37,990 bases of DNA, taken from the NCBI GenBank assembly GCA_009787405.1, contig WRGA01000106.1:1-37990 (forward strand), in the 5' to 3' direction. Each line of letters starts with the position of its first letter. Within the stretch, counting starts at the first letter, position 1. The notes under the pieces are model-generated. The model saw nothing but the letters and a program-made list of their open reading frames with translations. It did not search any database and was not told the DNA's origin. A program made the position numbers and the translations under genes. Positions 34,476 through 37,990 of the stretch are shown one piece after another. Origin of the DNA: Candidatus Azobacteroides sp. (GTDB taxonomy: Bacteria; Bacteroidota; Bacteroidia; Bacteroidales; WRGA01).

Positions 34476-35921
34476 ATGAGTAAGCATACTAAAATTGTGG
34501 CAACCATATCAGACAAACGTTGTGACATCGATTTTTTGACGGCCCTTTATGATGCGGGAATGAATGTGGTTCGACTAAATTCGGCGCATTTGGACGCAGA
34601 AGGATTTACAAAAATCATTACCAATATAAGAGCCGTATCCAATAAAATAGGAATATTAATGGATACCAAAGGGCCGGAAGTACGCACAACCATTGTGAAA
34701 GAACCGATTGAATTAAACACCGGCGATACGGTTTATGTGAAAGGAGGCGGAGATCAAGAAAGTACGCGGGAATGTATTTATGTTTCCTATGAAAACTTCG
34801 TCAATGATCTGAGCATAGGCAGCGACCTGCTGATCGACGATGGAGACATTGATTTGAAGGTAATCGCCAAAGAAAACGACAAACTTCTTTGTCAAGTGCT
34901 GAATGACGGAACACTGAACAGCCGAAAATCGGTCAATGTTCCGGGCGTGCGCATCAATCTGCCTTCTTTAACGGAAAAAGACAAAAGAAACATTCTTTTC
35001 GCCATCGACAACGAGATCGATTTCATCGCCCATTCTTTCGTCCGTAGCAAACAAGATGTTCTTGATATTCAGGAAATATTGTACCAACACGACAGCGACA
35101 TCAAAGTCATTGCCAAAATCGAAAATCAAGAAGGCGTCGACAACATCGATGAAATTCTGGAAGTTGCTTACGGCATTATGGTGGCTCGCGGAGATTTGGG
35201 AATTGAAGTGGCACAGGAAAAAATTCCCGGCATTCAACGCATATTGATTCGAAAATGCGTTCAAGCCCATAAACCGGTAATCGTGGCGACACAAATGCTC
35301 CATTCGATGATCAATAACCCCCGCCCCACCCGCGCGGAAGTCACCGATATTGCAAACGCCATTTATTACCGCACGGACGCATTGATGTTAAGCGGCGAAA
35401 CTGCCTACGGAAAATATCCGGTCGAAGCGGTGCAAACCATGTCTAAAATCGCCGAAGAAGCCGAAAAAACCAAATTGTCCGAAAACGACATCCGGATCTC
35501 CATCACCGAAGATAAAATGGACACCACCATTTTTTTATCCAAACAGGCGGTTAAATCCTGTTCAAAATTAGGAGTAAAGGCAATCATCACCGACAGTTAT
35601 ACCGGTCGGACAGCGCTTTGCCTCGCCGCTTATCGGGGAAAAAGTCCCGTAATGGCCATTTGTTACCGGGAAAAAACAACCCGTATGTTGGCGCTTTCTT
35701 ACGGAGTATTCCCGATTTATCAGAAAGAAAAAGAATCGAACAGAGCCTACTTTTTCGCCGCATTGGATATGTTGCTGAAAGAAGGCCGGATCGACAAATC
35801 CAATATGGTGGCCTATCTTACCGGAAGTTTCGGCGAAGGCGGCGGCACCACTTTTCTGGAAATCAATCAGGTCGACAAAATACTCGCCAAACGAAACGAA
35901 TTCGTACTGCCTAATTTTTAG
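34476..35921 (+). CDS. pyk: Pyruvate kinase
   Basis: This 481-aa glycolytic enzyme transfers phosphate from phosphoenolpyruvate to ADP. Visible parts are TKIVATISDK at the N-terminus, R33 with N35-S-A-H38 (the usual N-F-S-H is changed), MDTKGPEVR (62-70), the B domain (about 72-165), and the signature AKIENQEGVDNIDEI with K214 and E216. ARGDLGIEV, VATQMLHSMINNPRPTRAE and SGETAYGKYPVEAV follow, then a C-terminal domain (about 340-481). Several of these changes are shared by Bacteroidota forms. A strong terminator begins 3 nt after the stop. Confidence 0.96.
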   Translation: MSKHTKIVATISDKRCDIDFLTALYDAGMNVVRLNSAHLDAEGFTKIITNIRAVSNKIGILMDTKGPEVRTTIVKEPIELNTGDTVYVKGGGDQESTRECIYVSYENFVNDLSIGSDLLIDDGDIDLKVIAKENDKLLCQVLNDGTLNSRKSVNVPGVRINLPSLTEKDKRNILFAIDNEIDFIAHSFVRSKQDVLDIQEILYQHDSDIKVIAKIENQEGVDNIDEILEVAYGIMVARGDLGIEVAQEKIPGIQRILIRKCVQAHKPVIVATQMLHSMINNPRPTRAEVTDIANAIYYRTDALMLSGETAYGKYPVEAVQTMSKIAEEAEKTKLSENDIRISITEDKMDTTIFLSKQAVKSCSKLGVKAIITDSYTGRTALCLAAYRGKSPVMAICYREKTTRMLALSYGVFPIYQKEKESNRAYFFAALDMLLKEGRIDKSNMVAYLTGSFGEGGGTTFLEINQVDKILAKRNEFVLPNF

Positions 35922-35923
35922 TA

Positions 35924-36000
35924 GACGAGTAAACAAAGTAGACGAGTAAACGAGTTATAAATTTGTCAACTCGTCTACTTGTTTACTCGTTTATTTTTTT
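35924..36000 (+). terminator. Strong terminator after pyk, octamer-built
   Basis: GACGAGTAAACAAAGTAGAC then GAGT (35924-35947) pairs with ACTCGTCTACTTGTTTACTC (35969-35988 and on) with one bulge. A T run follows (35994-36000). The arms consist of ACGAGTAA-like octamers, also seen near 1150. Confidence 0.85.
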
Positions 36001-36011
36001 ACTGACTGAAC

Positions 36012-36638
36012 ATGGAAGAATATATTCTGCAACATATCGACGAAGAGCCTGAATTATTACAAAAATTAAACCGGGACGTGCATGTAAACCTGCTTCGACC
36101 GAGAATGCTTTCGGGACATTGGCAAGGCCGGGCATTGAAAATGTTTTGCCGGATGATACAGCCCGAACGGGTGTTGGAAATCGGAACGTATGCGGGATAC
36201 TCGGCGCTTTGTATGGCCGAAGCATTGGATGACGACGCCGTTTTGCATACCATCGAAATCAACGATGAACTCGAAGATTTTATTTCAGGCTATTTCCGGC
36301 AATCCGAACACGGGCATAAAATCAAGTTGCACATCGGCGATGCATTCGATATTGTTCCGGGCATTGACGAATCCTTCGATCTGGTTTTTATCGACGGCGA
36401 CAAACGAAAGTACGTCGAATATTTCGAATTGGTTTTCGATCAAGTTGTACCGGGCGGCTTCATTATTGCCGACAATACCCTTTGGGACGGAAAAATTTTG
36501 GAACAACCGCATCAAAACGACCGGCAAACCGACGGCATCCTTCGATTCAACGATATGATTGCCCGAAACCCCGAAATCGAAAAAATAATTTTACCTTTAC
36601 GAGACGGAATGACAATCATTCATAAAGTAAAAAGTTAG
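36012..36638 (+). CDS. Class I SAM-dependent O-methyltransferase (YrrM-like)
   Basis: This 208-aa protein of the methyltransferase_3/O-methyltransferase family has motif I VLEIGTYAGYSAL (54-66), TIEINDE for ribose binding, GDAFDIVPGI, the metal-site Asp region VFIDGDKRKYVEYF and ADNTLWDGKILEQP. The bacterial group resembles catechol and caffeoyl-CoA O-methyltransferases and some tRNA-modifying enzymes, so the substrate is not settled. It is commonly found after pyk in Bacteroidales. The terminator directly upstream suggests its own promoter. The usual neighbour rbfA is not seen after it. Confidence 0.9.
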   Translation: MEEYILQHIDEEPELLQKLNRDVHVNLLRPRMLSGHWQGRALKMFCRMIQPERVLEIGTYAGYSALCMAEALDDDAVLHTIEINDELEDFISGYFRQSEHGHKIKLHIGDAFDIVPGIDESFDLVFIDGDKRKYVEYFELVFDQVVPGGFIIADNTLWDGKILEQPHQNDRQTDGILRFNDMIARNPEIEKIILPLRDGMTIIHKVKS

Positions 36639-36681
36639 CGGTAAGTTTGCGAACGATAATACATCAACTTATGACATAGTA

Positions 36682-36861
36682 ATGATTTCCAAGCCGATTA
36701 TTGAAAAATTGATACTAGATTTTAACTTTGATGAAGAAAAAGCGACAAATTTATTTTTTAGTTCTGATGCCTATGTTAAATTATCCAATATAGAAACCAA
36801 ATTTTACGAAAAAGATTGGACTGAAACATATAAGTTATTGTTAGGCGAACTAAAATTATAA
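36682..36861 (+). CDS. Small AT-rich protein (59 aa), unknown
   Basis: ATG at 36682 to TAA at 36859-36861 encodes MISKPIIEKLILDFNFDEEK, then ATNLFFSSDAYVKLSNIETK, then FYEKDWTETYKLLLGELKL. The pattern of a short helix, 'F(Y/F)xSxxYxKLSxxET' and a final amphipathic helix loosely resembles small 60-75-aa proteins next to DUF3990-type genes in toxin-antitoxin-like loci. That resemblance is weak and no partner gene is adjacent. Codon use is AT-rich compared with the methyltransferase gene before it. A hairpin follows at 36891. It may be a real gene or a remnant of a longer one. Confidence 0.45.
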   Translation: MISKPIIEKLILDFNFDEEKATNLFFSSDAYVKLSNIETKFYEKDWTETYKLLLGELKL

Positions 36862-36890
36862 AAACCTGCCTACAGCGAGCAGTTTGATAA

Positions 36891-36908
36891 AAACAGAAGT
36901 GTCTGTTT
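36891..36908 (+). terminator. Hairpin AAACAGA/TCTGTTT
   Basis: A 7-bp stem with a 4-nt loop (AGTG), 30 nt after the small ORF's stop. There is no long T run. Confidence 0.4.
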
Positions 36909-37138
36909 ACAAACAGTTTAGTGGGATTTTGAAGATTTGTCTCTTATGTGAACTTTTGTGCTCCTTCCCTCCGCACGCCAAGCCGTTGAAACGTTAAATG
37001 AGATACTGTAATTCTGAATTTCAAAAAATGTTATAAATGTAAAAAGTAATTGCAATTTTGCATATATTTAAGAGTTGGCTGCAATCGGCAGGGACAAGAC
37101 AGTGCGGTGGGACACCGACAACGAAACAAGAAAATATG
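36909..37138. other. Spacer of accessory region
   Basis: No gene is seen. It contains a TGCAATTTTGCA palindrome (37051-37062), then AAGAGTTGGCTGCAATCGGC and AGGGACAAGACAGTGCGG with several GC-rich short inverted pieces, unlike the surrounding AT-rich DNA. The role is unknown. Confidence 0.4.
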
Positions 37139-37146
37139 TAAATTTG
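37139..37146 (+). promoter_or_regulatory. -7 box for the 37169 gene
   Basis: TAAATTTG matches TAnnTTTG, 22 bp before the ATG. No TTTG box lies at the usual distance. Confidence 0.45.
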
Positions 37147-37168
37147 TAAAACTAAAATAGAATATATT

Positions 37169-37630
37169 ATGACAGAAAGAACATTGGATTATTTCCAGAA
37201 AAGAATCAAAGAAGCCCAAGACTTCTTTGCGGGAAACCCAGAAATGGAAATCCTTGAAAAACTTAAAGTATACCGAGAAAAGGCTCAAGGAATTATTAAC
37301 GAGATTCAAGCAATTCCGGAAAAAGAAAGAGGATACGAGTTAAGTATGATTCTCGTAAAAGCTTGTGTTATTGCAAATGATGTAGTAGAAGCCATTATTG
37401 CTCTTATTGACAATAAAGAAGGTGGTAAAAATGACCCGCTATGGTACTATTACATGGGGCATTGTTTTCAATGCCACCCCAAAAAACCAAAGTATGATGT
37501 TGCCCTAAAACATTATCAAAAATTTTTGGAGTTGGCAACTGAAAATAACCTCAAAGAAGAAGACAGGCAATTGATAGAAAATACAAAAAGTTTAATCAAC
37601 AACTTAAAGATGATGATAGACCAAGAATAA
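37169..37630 (+). CDS. Unknown helical, TPR-like protein
   Basis: This 153-aa cytoplasmic protein has no signal peptide. It is almost entirely helical and charged: MTERTLDYFQKRIKEAQDFF, then IINEIQAIPEKERGYELSMI. The later WYYYMGHCFQCHPKKPKYDV followed by ALKHYQKFLELA looks like a tetratricopeptide-type helix pair (Tyr/Gly/Ala spacing, then 'A..HY.K.LEL'). I do not recognise a named family. The next gene starts 1 bp after its stop, so the two are cotranscribed. Small soluble TPR-like proteins coupled to an exported partner sometimes act as immunity or chaperone proteins, but nothing here proves that. Confidence 0.7.
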   Translation: MTERTLDYFQKRIKEAQDFFAGNPEMEILEKLKVYREKAQGIINEIQAIPEKERGYELSMILVKACVIANDVVEAIIALIDNKEGGKNDPLWYYYMGHCFQCHPKKPKYDVALKHYQKFLELATENNLKEEDRQLIENTKSLINNLKMMIDQE

Positions 37631-37631
37631 A

Positions 37632-37990
37632 ATGAAACTAAAATACACGATAATAATATTTTTAATCATTGTTGTTGTGAATATGAATTTTGCACACGCA
37701 CAAACGACTGATGAATTTAGGGCTGAAGAATTTTTAGCCGAAGTTTTTTATGGTTATATGACCGAAAAAAGTCCAAAAGTATATCTTGAAAAACAAACAT
37801 ATTTGCCGACTTTACTTTATGACTACAAAGTTTCCAACTTAAACAACGCTGACGATGTGTTTGAGGCGACAACAGATGAAGGATTTTTTGACGCATTTAA
37901 TCAAACGTGGAACGAAAACGCACCTGTTTTTCAATTGCCAAAGTACAGAAATCTGATTTTTGTTGATGATATATCAAAGCTTCCCAAAAG
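37632..37990 (+). CDS. Exported protein of unknown function, 5' part
   Basis: It starts at ATG 37632, one base after the previous stop, and runs off the window (119 full codons visible). A signal peptide is clear (MKLKYTIIIFLIIVVVNMNF then AHA, cleaved before Q). The mature part begins TTDEFRAEEFLAEVFYGYMT, then SPKVYLEKQTYLPTLLYDYK. No motif is recognised. It is coupled with the helical gene at 37169. Confidence 0.7.
   Translation, partial: MKLKYTIIIFLIIVVVNMNFAHAQTTDEFRAEEFLAEVFYGYMTEKSPKVYLEKQTYLPTLLYDYKVSNLNNADDVFEATTDEGFFDAFNQTWNENAPVFQLPKYRNLIFVDDISKLPK

Overview
The window is typical of a Bacteroidota chromosome, most likely order Bacteroidales. The signs are TAnnTTTG-type promoter boxes, a TamL-type lipoprotein Omp85, DUF5020 and DUF4831 proteins, a GH3 lipoprotein, a Ste24-type M48 peptidase, and the gene neighbourhoods deaminase/S41 protease/5-formyl-THF ligase and xerD/aroQ/pyk. 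I cannot name a genus. No rRNA, tRNA or CRISPR array was recognised.

Layout. 1-1176: the 3' end of a flavin reductase gene, then a repeat-rich spacer holding a decayed gene remnant. 1177-5166 (minus): an EmrA-EmrB-TolC type efflux operon. 5726-7984: a solitary lipoprotein GH3 glycosidase. 8372-10634 (minus): a BadF/NAG-kinase-like sugar kinase, a LuxR-type regulator and a hemerythrin-like protein that seems to have lost its metal ligands; opposite them is a DUF5020 outer-membrane barrel protein with a near-perfect promoter. 11516-14539: two tandem, AT-rich, GT-C-like membrane protein genes. The first is split by a frameshift exactly at an (AT)8(AG)6 tract, while the second is intact. 14567-17462: an NCS2 purine permease and a RecD-like helicase. 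17690-24377: tamB-tamL, overlapping by 8 bp. 24394-25629 (minus): an M48 protease. 25921-30295: cysS, a dCMP-deaminase family gene, an S41 protease and 5-formyl-THF cyclo-ligase. 30970-33126 (minus): a DUF4831 protein and xerD. 33294-36638: aroQ, a HAD phosphatase, pyk and an O-methyltransferase. 36682-37990: small AT-rich accessory genes of unknown function, the last cut by the window end.

The spacers hold two unnamed repeat families. R1 is about 140 bp, has TAAGTAT-like ends, and occurs in five copies. R2 is about 160-240 bp, is an imperfect palindrome, and occurs in four copies. One R1 copy is split by a roughly 360-bp insertion that has GAGGCTGTTT-type ends and contains an R2 copy. Many other spacers are built from 7- or 8-bp tandem words, several of which form long hairpins.

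The most interesting items are the possible phase-variable GT-C gene, the two repeat families with their nested insertion, the ligand-less hemerythrin/LuxR pair, and the lack of an ATG start for tamB.
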